NCBI GenBank assembly: GCA_964483785.1
Contig: CAZACW010000055.1
Coordinates: 1-15,838, forward strand
DNA length: 15,838 nucleotides
Reading direction: 5' to 3'
From: JABDGZ01 sp964483785
Lineage (GTDB): Bacteria; Omnitrophota; Gorgyraeia; Zapsychrales; Fredricksoniimonadaceae
The notes beneath the pieces are model-generated. The model made no database searches. It saw only the letters and a list, made by a program, of their open reading frames with translations, and had not been told where the DNA came from. Positions 5,652 to 12,048 of this stretch are shown here, in pieces (the stretch's first letter is position 1; the number at the start of each line of letters is the position of its first letter). The position numbers were made by a program, and so were the translations under genes.

Positions 5652-7836
5652 TTTACGCTTAGGGCTGTCTGGCCGCTTGACGCGGCGGAAAACTTTCAAT
5701 AAGATGTCTTTCATGAAACGCTTTGGAGCCTTTGCCCTCAGCAGCGAAGCCTGGGTCTTTATCGTGCTGACCTTTGCCAGCGCCCTGGTCCTGTTTCGCT
5801 GTGTCAATCTGGTCCCCCGTGTTGACAACAATTTCTTTTTTGCCAACACAGACCCGCAATTCAAAGACGAGATCCTGATCTCCCATTCCTTTAAAAGAAA
5901 AGACAATCTGCTCATCATCAATGCCCCCGGCCGCATTGATACGGATGCCTATATGCAAAACATTTCCGTCCTCACAGAGGCTTTGTTGAAACTCAACGGG
6001 ATTGCCGCAGTCAAAAGCATTGCCCGCGGCCCCAAAGGCCTCGAGGATGCCGTCAAGGGCCCGCTTTGGGAGCGACTTCTCATAGCCAAGGACCAGCAGT
6101 CCACCAATATCATTGTTTTTCTAAAAGATCCCATCCCCGCCGCCACCATTCCTGAGATAGAACATCTCGTCATCCGATCTTGCGCCGACGGTTTTCCCGT
6201 CATCATGTCCGGCCCCCCGTATATCGTGGAATTGATCAGCCGCCAATTGCTTAAGGACATCCGGCTCTTTAGTTTTTTGATGCTGGCCATCTTCGGCGTG
6301 GTGGTGATGCTGATATTCCGTTCCTGGGGCATCCTGTTAGGGGCTGTGATCAGCTGCATCAGCGCTTCCATGTGGACCTTGATGATCGTCCATATGCTGG
6401 GCATCCGGATAGGTCTGCTGACAGCCAATCTGGCCACCATTGTCTTTGTCCTGACCCTTTCGCACATCATCTTCCTGACCTATAATTGGAAATTTGTCTG
6501 TACCCAGTCCCAGCCTTCATCGCCTGAGGCTGAGGCCATCCGCCTGACCTTCTCCCCTTCCTTCTGGAGCATGATGACCACCCTGCTCGGGTTTTTGAGC
6601 CTGCTCTCCGTACCCGCCCAGCCGTTACGGGAATTGGGCGCCTCCGGCGTGGCCGGCGCCCTGGTGGCCCTCGCGGTCGCCTACAGTGTCTACCCTGCCT
6701 TTCTGCGTTTGGTGGACCCGGCTGCCGCCAAAAACAACAGCCTTGACCGTTACCAAACCAAGGTCGAAAAATTCCTGGAACAAAGGAAAAAACTGGCTGT
6801 GCTTGCCATTTTCGTCTTGTTCATCGCGGCTGTGCCGGGGTTACGGCGGGCTGACACAGACCCCAGTTTGCTTTCCTATTTCAATAAAAACAGCAAAATC
6901 GAGCATGATCTGGCTTCCATTGACCAAAACGGAGGCAGCAGCCCCTTGATCTTAGTCGTCAAGTCAAGCACAGGCGAAAAGCTCGACACGGAATGGTCTT
7001 ACAAAAAGCTTTGGAAATTACAGGAGGACCTGGAAGAAAATCCGGACATCGGCACCATCATCTCCCTGCCGGTCTTGATGGCCCAGGCCAAACAGCCCAT
7101 CCTCGCCTCCCTCCTGTCCTGGGAAGGCCTCTTGAATATCCTTAAACTGCCTCAGTTCGATGCCATCGCCCAAAGTTTTATCACCGAGGACCACCGCCAG
7201 GGGCTTTTTCTATTAAGGATGAACGAATCCAGCCGGCAGACCTCGAGGCTCGCGGTGATCGAAAGGATCAAAAATACCGTCGAGAAGGATGGGTTTCAGC
7301 CTAAGTTGGTGGGGGGGATTTATAACCTGCAGGGGCACATGGCCAAACTGATCGCCTCCAGCATCGTCTGGGGCCTGGGCCAATTGATCCTGATCTTCAC
7401 CATCATCGCCTGGGTGGTTTCCAGGTCCATCAAAACTGCCTTGGCCATTGCGCTGAGCATTTGCGTGATCCCGGCCATTGTGCTTGGGGTTATCGGCTGG
7501 CTGAGAGTGCCTCTGGACATCATTTCCGCGCCTGCTTCCAACATCGCCCTGGGTTTGGGCATTGATTCGATGATCCACATGGTCAAGGCTTACAGACGGC
7601 AATTGCGAGCAAACACCAAGGATGGTGAAATTTGGACCGGCGTCAGGCACCGGTTTTGGCAGCCTGTGATGACCTTTACCCTCGTCATGGTCCTGGGTTT
7701 CGGCATCTTCACCTTTTCGGAATTCCCTTCGACCCAGCGCTTCGGCGCTGCCGTTGTCTTCGGGGCCCTCATTGCCTCCATGACAGCTTTATTTGTCATG
7801 CCGGCCATTGCCGCCAAATCCTCCCGCTCACGCTGA
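5635..7836 (+). CDS. RND-superfamily transporter, MMPL/HpnN-like
   Basis: A 733-aa membrane exporter with the duplicated RND plan. TM1 (about 40-58) precedes a periplasmic loop (about 60-205). A five-helix bundle follows (about 209-232, 234-256, 262-283, 308-328, 335-360), then a second TM1-like helix (387-402), a second loop, and a second bundle from about residue 572 to the end. The conserved segment ALGLGIDSMIHMVKAYRRQL in the second bundle is the usual MMPL/SSD-type TM4 motif. Proteins of this shape move lipids, hopanoids or hydrophobic compounds; the substrate is not evident. It is the only plus-strand gene. The start is uncertain: ATG 5635 lies inside the operator of the divergent gene and lacks a well-placed ribosome site. 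ATG 5704 or 5713 (MKRFGAFALSS) would also give an intact protein. Confidence 0.9.
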   Translation: MKPILILRLGLSGRLTRRKTFNKMSFMKRFGAFALSSEAWVFIVLTFASALVLFRCVNLVPRVDNNFFFANTDPQFKDEILISHSFKRKDNLLIINAPGRIDTDAYMQNISVLTEALLKLNGIAAVKSIARGPKGLEDAVKGPLWERLLIAKDQQSTNIIVFLKDPIPAATIPEIEHLVIRSCADGFPVIMSGPPYIVELISRQLLKDIRLFSFLMLAIFGVVVMLIFRSWGILLGAVISCISASMWTLMIVHMLGIRIGLLTANLATIVFVLTLSHIIFLTYNWKFVCTQSQPSSPEAEAIRLTFSPSFWSMMTTLLGFLSLLSVPAQPLRELGASGVAGALVALAVAYSVYPAFLRLVDPAAAKNNSLDRYQTKVEKFLEQRKKLAVLAIFVLFIAAVPGLRRADTDPSLLSYFNKNSKIEHDLASIDQNGGSSPLILVVKSSTGEKLDTEWSYKKLWKLQEDLEENPDIGTIISLPVLMAQAKQPILASLLSWEGLLNILKLPQFDAIAQSFITEDHRQGLFLLRMNESSRQTSRLAVIERIKNTVEKDGFQPKLVGGIYNLQGHMAKLIASSIVWGLGQLILIFTIIAWVVSRSIKTALAIALSICVIPAIVLGVIGWLRVPLDIISAPASNIALGLGIDSMIHMVKAYRRQLRANTKDGEIWTGVRHRFWQPVMTFTLVMVLGFGIFTFSEFPSTQRFGAAVVFGALIASMTALFVMPAIAAKSSRSR
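5677..5705 (+). promoter_or_regulatory. Possible sigma70-type promoter inside the proposed 5' end of the RND gene
   Basis: TTGACG (5677-5682) and TAAGAT (5700-5705) are separated by exactly 17 bp. If used, the transcript would begin near 5712 and the protein would start at 5713 or later. The hexamers are good, but a match of this quality can arise by chance and no experiment supports it. Confidence 0.25.
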
Positions 7837-7840
7837 GCGG
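7824..7840. terminator. Hairpin at the 3' end of the RND gene, possible bidirectional end signal
   Basis: CCGCTCA-CGC-TGAGCGG is a perfect 7-bp stem with a 3-nt loop spanning the RND stop codon (TGA 7834-7836). It lies where the convergent minus-strand operon also ends. No T-run follows on either strand, so it may protect 3' ends or weakly terminate rather than act as a classic intrinsic terminator. Confidence 0.4.
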
Positions 7841-7968
7841 ACCTCCCGGGTCAACAATTTCTTCATCACCAAACCGATGCAAACGATAAGCAGAATGCCG
7901 AATAAGGTCCCCAGGATATAGACCATGCCATTATTTCCCGACGGAAGGGGCTGGTTTTGGCCTGGACC
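7828..7968 (-). pseudogene. Displaced C-terminal membrane-anchor segment of the preceding protein (-1 frame)
   Basis: 46 codons encode a Gly/Pro/Asn linker, a hydrophobic helix (MVYILGTLFGILLIVCIGLV) and the basic stop-transfer end MKKLLTREVRSA. The only internal ATG, at 7926, has no ribosome site, so a separate gene is unlikely. The stop (7828-7830) overlaps the convergent RND gene by 9 bp. It reads as the true end of the surface protein, which would be anchored to a membrane by this helix. Confidence 0.55.
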
Positions 7969-8264
7969 ACGACCGTAGGCGGAGGGGCCACGACGACATA
8001 GCCGCTGGGGCCGGTCTGATAGTAATAACCGTCCGCATAATAATAGGGAGCTCCGGCGACATAGACCGTTTCATACCTGGGCGGCAGAGAAGCCACATAG
8101 GCGCCGACGGCCAGGCCTGAGACAAAACCGCCAAAACCCCACCAGCCGGCCTCATGGTAATAGTGGCCGTCTCTAAAATGACAGCGGCCTTCAAAAGACG
8201 AGGCCAGGCCCGGAATTCCGCACAGGAAAACGCCTGTCAACAGGACCGCGGACAATTTTTTCAT
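7866..8264 (-). CDS. Secreted Gly/Tyr-rich surface protein (DUF6515-like) with probable 3' frameshift
   Basis: As read, this is 132 aa from ATG 8264, chosen because AAGGAGCCCT precedes it and MKKLSAVLLTGVFLCGIPGLA is a signal peptide. The mature part has HYYHEAGWWGFGGFVSGLAVGAYVASLPP and VYVAGAPYYYADGYYYQTGPSGYVVVAPPP. This tyrosine-rich repeat style resembles DUF6515 or YXWGXW-type outer-surface proteins. After VVV (about 7968) the frame turns to nonsense and stops at 7866. The -1 frame instead continues as GPGQNQPLPSGNNGMVYILG, then a clear membrane helix and a KKLL basic end, stopping at 7828. That tail is much more protein-like. The gene therefore probably lost one base (for example one G in GTGG at about 7966-7969), or the sequence has an error. 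It is the last gene of the operon that starts at 9227. Confidence 0.65.
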   Translation of the reverse strand: MKKLSAVLLTGVFLCGIPGLASSFEGRCHFRDGHYYHEAGWWGFGGFVSGLAVGAYVASLPPRYETVYVAGAPYYYADGYYYQTGPSGYVVVAPPPTVVVQAKTSPFRREIMAWSISWGPYSAFCLSFASVW

Positions 8265-8274
8265 AGGGCTCCTT

Positions 8275-8442
8275 TCAAGGCACGGCGTGGCCGGCGGTGC
8301 CGGAGGCTTGGGCAGCGGCCCCTGGCGGCCCCACACCTGAATTCTGGCTCTGGTTGCACCCTTGCATGAGGGCGAAGGTGATAAAGCACATCACCACAAA
8401 AACATCCACCCCTGCTTTGCGCTGGACATAATCGATCGTCAT
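8275..8442 (-). CDS. Small 55-aa putative lipoprotein or membrane peptide
   Basis: A short reading frame of 55 codons. A charged N-terminus (MTIDYVQRKAG) is followed by a hydrophobic stretch VDVFVVMCFITFALM and then QGCNQSQNSGVG. Cys29 after Gly suggests a non-canonical lipobox (MQGC). The tail is Gly/Ala/Pro/Ser-rich. It sits 8 bp after the TAG of the 206-aa protein gene, and its TGA lies next to the AAGGAG site of the following surface-protein gene. That packing supports translation. Its own ribosome site is weak, and a start at an internal GTG or ATG cannot be excluded. Function is unknown. Confidence 0.5.
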   Translation of the reverse strand: MTIDYVQRKAGVDVFVVMCFITFALMQGCNQSQNSGVGPPGAAAQASGTAGHAVP

Positions 8443-8450
8443 GATTGGGC

Positions 8451-9071
8451 CTAAAGGCCGACCTCCGTGAAGGTCAGCGTGCCTGTATATGTACCGCCGG
8501 CGTCGGTATTGGTAAACGGCTTGCCGTTGGAGGGGTCAGCGGGCGCGGTCGTGCTGCCGGTCCAAATGCCCACATACACCCGCTCCCAGGAGCCCGAAGG
8601 AATGGTGCTCAATTGGCCCGTGGTCCCGGTCAAGTCAACCAGCCTTTTCTTGCCCAAGGTGGACAAGGTCTCCACCGTGGATGAGCCGGAGATGGCCTCG
8701 GTGACAAAGGTGGCCGTGGTCTTGGTCCCCAGCCCATTGTTCGCGTCATTATTAGGATTAGTGCCTTCCGCATAGGTCACATTCACAATCGGCGTCCCGG
8801 CCCCGCCCGTGGTCCCGATATCAATGGCGAAATAATTGGTCGGTACATATATCCCCAAAGTGTTATTAAAGGCCAGAGTGCCGAAAGGAAGCGTCGTGGC
8901 CGAGATAGACGGCGTGCCAAAGGCATTGGTGGTGGCATTGACCGGCGTGACTGTCAGCTGTAGACCCGTGGCTGCCGGAAGCGTAGCTGATACCGTCAAA
9001 GGGATCTGCGCCATGGCGCATTGGCTGGTCAACAGCCCGCACAACATGAATAAGCCTAATTTATTTTTCAT
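8451..9071 (-). CDS. Secreted beta-strand-rich protein, function unknown
   Basis: A 206-aa protein with a signal peptide (MKNKLGLFMLCGLLTSQCAMA, cleavage before QIPLTV). The mature domain is rich in Thr, Gly, Ala, Asn and Val. It ends in DAGGTYTGTLTFTEVGL, a closing strand like those of pilin-like or DUF4402/WxL-like secreted beta-sandwich domains. I do not recognise a specific family. Mature Cys are absent. The start is supported by CAGGAGGGAGAC upstream. It follows the 45-aa peptide gene by 18 bp and precedes the 55-aa peptide gene by 8 bp, so it belongs to the repeat-controlled operon. It is the only complete gene in the window that ends in TAG. A structural or matrix role at the cell surface is inference. 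Confidence 0.78.
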   Translation of the reverse strand: MKNKLGLFMLCGLLTSQCAMAQIPLTVSATLPAATGLQLTVTPVNATTNAFGTPSISATTLPFGTLAFNNTLGIYVPTNYFAIDIGTTGGAGTPIVNVTYAEGTNPNNDANNGLGTKTTATFVTEAISGSSTVETLSTLGKKRLVDLTGTTGQLSTIPSGSWERVYVGIWTGSTTAPADPSNGKPFTNTDAGGTYTGTLTFTEVGL

Positions 9072-9089
9072 GCCAGTCTCCCTCCTGGA

Positions 9090-9227
9090 TTATTCTTCAT
9101 CTTCCCATACGTCCGGAAATTCATTAGGGCTTATGCCCAATAAAAAATCACTGTCTTCTTCCTGCCAATCCAGCCAATCCAGGTTTCTCGAGATACGGTG
9201 GGTAAGCATAGGCGCTTTGTTATTCAT
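9090..9227 (-). CDS. Small acidic 45-aa protein, first gene of the operon
   Basis: A 45-codon frame from ATG 9227, with a strong ribosome site AAGGAGGGGACC, to TAA at 9090. The sequence begins basic (MNNKAPMLTHRISRNL) and becomes acidic and aromatic (DWLDWQEEDSDFLLG, then PNEFPDVWEDEE). It has no signal peptide or membrane segment, so it is probably cytoplasmic. Position right after the 11-bp-repeat promoter, a near-ideal Shine-Dalgarno sequence and tight spacing to the next gene support it as real. I recognise no family. A regulatory or adaptor peptide is one possibility, without direct evidence. Confidence 0.6.
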   Translation of the reverse strand: MNNKAPMLTHRISRNLDWLDWQEEDSDFLLGISPNEFPDVWEDEE

Positions 9228-9274
9228 GGTCCCCTCCTTGAAAGATATGCGGGTTAATGGTTTTGGACAAGGCC

Positions 9275-9319
9275 AGCATACCTCAGAGAAGATGAAACTA
9301 AGATGAAAGTAAAATTAAA
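9275..9319 (-). promoter_or_regulatory. PhoB-class operator (three 11-bp repeats) with -10 box, upstream of the 45-aa peptide operon
   Basis: Minus-strand units TTTAATTTTAC (9319-9309), TTTCATCTTAG (9308-9298) and TTTCATCTTCT (9297-9287) are followed after 6 bp by TATGCT (9280-9275). Geometry and sequence match the sites at 2172-2216 and 5607-5651. It lies in the 105-bp gap between the Rho-like gene and the 45-aa gene, with an expected transcription start near 9268. Confidence 0.7.
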
Positions 9320-9332
9320 AACGGACTTGGGC

Positions 9333-10214
9333 TTATTTGAACGCGGCAAGAAATTCTTTGTTGGTGGGGATAAGCTGGAGCTTTTTGACCAAGGTCTGGG
9401 CCGCTTCCACAGGACCCAGCCCGGCCAGGGAGCGCCGGAGTTTCTCAACGAGCGGGTATTCTTCCGCAGGCAGAAGCAGTTCCTGCTTGCGGGTGGCGCT
9501 TTTGGCAATGTCGATGGCCGGGAAAACGCGGTGATTGGCGATTTCGCGCGAGAGCACCACCTCCATGTTGCCCGTGCCCTTGAATTCTTCAAAAATCACT
9601 TCATCCATGCGGCTGCCGGTCTGGACCAAGATGGTGGCCAGAATGGTCAGGGAACCGCCGTGCTCGATCTTGCGGGCCGCGCCGAAAATACGCCGCGGCA
9701 CCTCCAGAGCCCGGGCATCCACCCCGCCGGATATGGTGCGGCCGCTGGATTTGGTCTGGGCGTTGTGCACGCGGGCCAGGCGCGTCAGGGAATCGATGAC
9801 GATCATCACATGGGCCCCCTGCGCCACCTGGGCAAAGGCCTTTTGCATCAATTGATCGGCGATCTCAATGTGGTGCTCGTAGCTTTGGTCGGAAGAGGAA
9901 TAATGGATCTCGCCGGGAATGCTCCGCTTGAAATCCGTCACCTCTTCGGGCCGCTCATCGATGAGCAGGGCGTAAAGCTTGATCTGCGGACAGCTTTTGG
10001 ACACCGCCTGGCAGATGTGTTTTAAAAAGGTGGTCTTGCCGGAGCCCGGCGGGGCCACAATCAGGCCGCGCTGTCCCATGCCGATGGGGCAGATCAGGTC
10101 CATGGCGCGCATGGTCAATTCCCGGCTGCCGTCCTCCAGGCGGATGCGCGGGCAGGGGTCAATGGGCGTGCCGGATAAAAACTTTTTTTCTGCGTCGTTA
10201 AGCTGTCTTGCCAT
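9333..10214 (-). CDS. Rho-like hexameric ATPase lacking the N-terminal RNA-binding domain
   Basis: A 293-aa protein matching only the ATPase half of transcription terminator Rho, which is usually about 420 aa. Motifs: QRGLIVAPPGSGKTT (Walker A, K60), LLIDERPEEV (catalytic Glu87), HVMIVIDSLTRLAR (Walker B, D141), Q-loop KSSGRTISGGVDARAL, R-loop QTGSRMDEVIFEEFKGTGN, and the arginine-finger region ATRKQE (R242). All ATPase and central-channel elements are intact. The cold-shock-like primary RNA site is absent: the protein starts about where the linker begins, at PRIRLEDG. The ATG overlaps the upstream membrane-protein gene by 17 bp and has no clear ribosome site. The extended upstream frame is only an overlap with that gene and not a missing domain. 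It may be a Rho paralogue with a changed role; full-length Rho is presumably encoded elsewhere. Confidence 0.88.
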   Translation of the reverse strand: MARQLNDAEKKFLSGTPIDPCPRIRLEDGSRELTMRAMDLICPIGMGQRGLIVAPPGSGKTTFLKHICQAVSKSCPQIKLYALLIDERPEEVTDFKRSIPGEIHYSSSDQSYEHHIEIADQLMQKAFAQVAQGAHVMIVIDSLTRLARVHNAQTKSSGRTISGGVDARALEVPRRIFGAARKIEHGGSLTILATILVQTGSRMDEVIFEEFKGTGNMEVVLSREIANHRVFPAIDIAKSATRKQELLLPAEEYPLVEKLRRSLAGLGPVEAAQTLVKKLQLIPTNKEFLAAFK

Positions 10215-10944
10215 GTACCGGCTTTCTGGACATCCAATGGGAATACGCCAAGACCGCCAGCAAAAGGGCCACGGTCACCAGGGAGGCGTGGCCGCGGGGG
10301 ATATTCAATCCCCCATGAGAGACGGGTTTGGTCAATAAATCCCCGAAGGTGGCGCCAAAGGGACGGGTAAATATAAAGGCGATCCAAAATAGGATCACCT
10401 GGTTGATGCGGGAAAAATAATGCAGGAGCATGACGACCACAATGATCCCCATGCACACCAAGGCCCCGCCGGTGTAATTGAGGCCCATATTATCGCTTAA
10501 GAAATCTCCGAAGGCCGTGCCCAGGGTGTTGGAAAACAGCACCGCGGTCCAAAACAGGAGCTCTTTTTTTCTGTCTGTGATGGGATAAACTTCCAGGTTC
10601 CCGTACAGGTAAAACCAAAGGCCCAAGGCTGACAACAGCAGTGTTACCAAAATCAGCGACCCTGCCATATAACCTAACCCCAGGGTGCGGTCCATATAAT
10701 CGGAGATTTCCGTGCCCACCGACGTGGTGCCGACGATAACGGCCCAGTAAAAAACCGGATGGAAGGATTTGGACATCAATTGAAGGACCAGGGCCAGGGC
10801 CAAAAAACTCATGGTGATCAAGAAGCTGTTGCAATAACCCAGCTGGCAGGTCATGGACAGAAGATCCCCGGAGGTTTCACCGAGGGTGGTGGCCAGGATC
10901 TTCATGAACCAAAAGTAAACGGTGATCTGGGCGACTTTGTTCAT
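10198..10944 (-). CDS. Four-repeat integral membrane protein (COG4705-like)
   Basis: A 248-aa polytopic protein built from four internal repeats. Each has a helix pair around a G-[ETA]-x-x-[GS]-D-x-[LM] core: GETSGDLL (22-29), GTEISDYM (77-84), GTAFGDFL (142-149) and GATFGDLL (197-204). Three of these cores are followed by a GLGY/GLNY-type turn. This pattern matches the uncharacterised COG4705 membrane proteins as I recall them. Conserved acidic residues inside the membrane repeats suggest transport, possibly of a cation, but the substrate is unknown. The start overlaps the stop of the beta-propeller gene by 4 nt (ATGA), and its end overlaps the Rho-like gene by 17 bp. It is thus coupled to both. 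Confidence 0.82.
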   Translation of the reverse strand: MNKVAQITVYFWFMKILATTLGETSGDLLSMTCQLGYCNSFLITMSFLALALVLQLMSKSFHPVFYWAVIVGTTSVGTEISDYMDRTLGLGYMAGSLILVTLLLSALGLWFYLYGNLEVYPITDRKKELLFWTAVLFSNTLGTAFGDFLSDNMGLNYTGGALVCMGIIVVVMLLHYFSRINQVILFWIAFIFTRPFGATFGDLLTKPVSHGGLNIPRGHASLVTVALLLAVLAYSHWMSRKPVHGKTA

Positions 10945-11981
10945 ATTTTAGGAAAATTATCTTTGAATCTTAACAGCTGGCCGTCCGGAGGATCGCAGAC
11001 CCAGATATTGTTTTGGTCATCGCCGACCACGCAATGCGCGCGGGTGGCTGCCTTTCCTGTTCCCAGAAGGGAAAGCTCGCCCTTGGCCGAGACCCCCAGC
11101 ACGGACAGGGAAGCGTCCTTGGACCCGGTGATATAAAAATGGGACAACTGGGCATTAAAATAGACCAGGTCCGACCCTGGGCCGGTGCTCAAACTGCCGA
11201 TCAGTTTGCCGTTTTGGTTCAAATCAAAACTGACGGCCTTGCCCTCTGCGCAGGCCACGATCAGGACATTCCCTCCCTCATCAATGGCTGTGCCCCTGGA
11301 TTTTTGGCAGGTGCTGGGCCATTGATTGGCCACGGTGTGGGTTTTTAAGTCAATGATCGCTGTATTGTCCCCCAAATTCGTGTAGGCCTTCTGATGGATA
11401 TCATCCATGGTCAAGGATTCCGGTCCGTCATGCACCTTGATGATGGCCGCTTCCTCCAAGGGAAGGGCGGATTTGGGATTTTGGGAAGGAATGCCGTTGA
11501 ACCTGAATATCTCGATCTGTTTCAAATCGTCAGGCTCGGTGACCCACACCTCCCGTTGACTGGCTGCGTAGCGGATGATGTCCGGCTGCCCCATCAAGGG
11601 CGTTTGGGCCGCCACCTTGCCGGTTTTCATGTCCACGGCCATCAGCATCTTGGTGCCGTGGTCTGCCGTAAAAATATAACCGTCCCCTTCGTCCGCCGTA
11701 GAAACGCCCGTGTGATGGCCTTTTTGAAAATGCGCGCTGGAGGTGAATCCTCCGATGCTGTCCATGGCCATGCTCACCGGGTCGATGAGATACAATTTTC
11801 CGGTGTGGCCTGCCGGCACCAGGATCTTGTGCAGTTGGGCACAATAAACCAAATCATCAAAGCCGATGCCTTCCTGGCCGTTGGGGATGGCCACTGCTGT
11901 TGACGTCAACGATGCATGCGATGTCTGCGCAAAGGCGGGATGCACGGCCGCCAGCACCACCAATAGGAATAGATAAAACAT
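10941..11981 (-). CDS. Secreted YVTN/beta-propeller-like protein
   Basis: A 346-aa exported protein with a signal peptide (MFYLFLLVVLAAVHPAFA, cleavage before QTS). The mature part consists of repeated beta-blade-like units such as LVYCAQLHKILVPAGHTGKL, YIFTADHGTKMLMAVDMKTG, REVWVTEPDDLKQIEIF, KAYTNLGDNTAIIDLKTHTV and NIWVCDPPDGQLLRFK, typical of YVTN/Lactonase-type propellers. No catalytic residues can be assigned with confidence, and a periplasmic binding or scaffold role is inference. A strong AAGGAGGGCATT precedes the ATG. It lies 67 bp after kdpD, with palindrome copy 3 in between. Whether it is co-transcribed with kdp depends on whether that hairpin terminates. Confidence 0.82.
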   Translation of the reverse strand: MFYLFLLVVLAAVHPAFAQTSHASLTSTAVAIPNGQEGIGFDDLVYCAQLHKILVPAGHTGKLYLIDPVSMAMDSIGGFTSSAHFQKGHHTGVSTADEGDGYIFTADHGTKMLMAVDMKTGKVAAQTPLMGQPDIIRYAASQREVWVTEPDDLKQIEIFRFNGIPSQNPKSALPLEEAAIIKVHDGPESLTMDDIHQKAYTNLGDNTAIIDLKTHTVANQWPSTCQKSRGTAIDEGGNVLIVACAEGKAVSFDLNQNGKLIGSLSTGPGSDLVYFNAQLSHFYITGSKDASLSVLGVSAKGELSLLGTGKAATRAHCVVGDDQNNIWVCDPPDGQLLRFKDNFPKI

Positions 11982-12015
11982 AATGCCCTCCTTTTCAGAA
12001 ACGACGACACGTTAA

Positions 12016-12044
12016 ACCATCACAACCCCGGGGGTTGTGATGGT
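12016..12044. repeat. 29-bp palindrome copy 3, just after the kdpD stop
   Basis: The same sequence as copy 2 (central G); the palindrome extends to 31 bp here (AACC...GGTT, 12015-12045). It starts 4 bp after the kdpD TAA in the 67-bp gap before the beta-propeller gene. Identity with copies 7.5 kb away argues for a dispersed element rather than independently evolved terminators. Confidence 0.85.
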
Positions 12045-12048
12045 TATC

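Noticed and set aside
8265..8336. Extended N-terminus of the Tyr-rich surface protein
   Set aside because: The extra 24 residues are Pro-rich, precede a normal signal peptide and overlap the 55-aa gene; the start at 8264 has a strong ribosome site.
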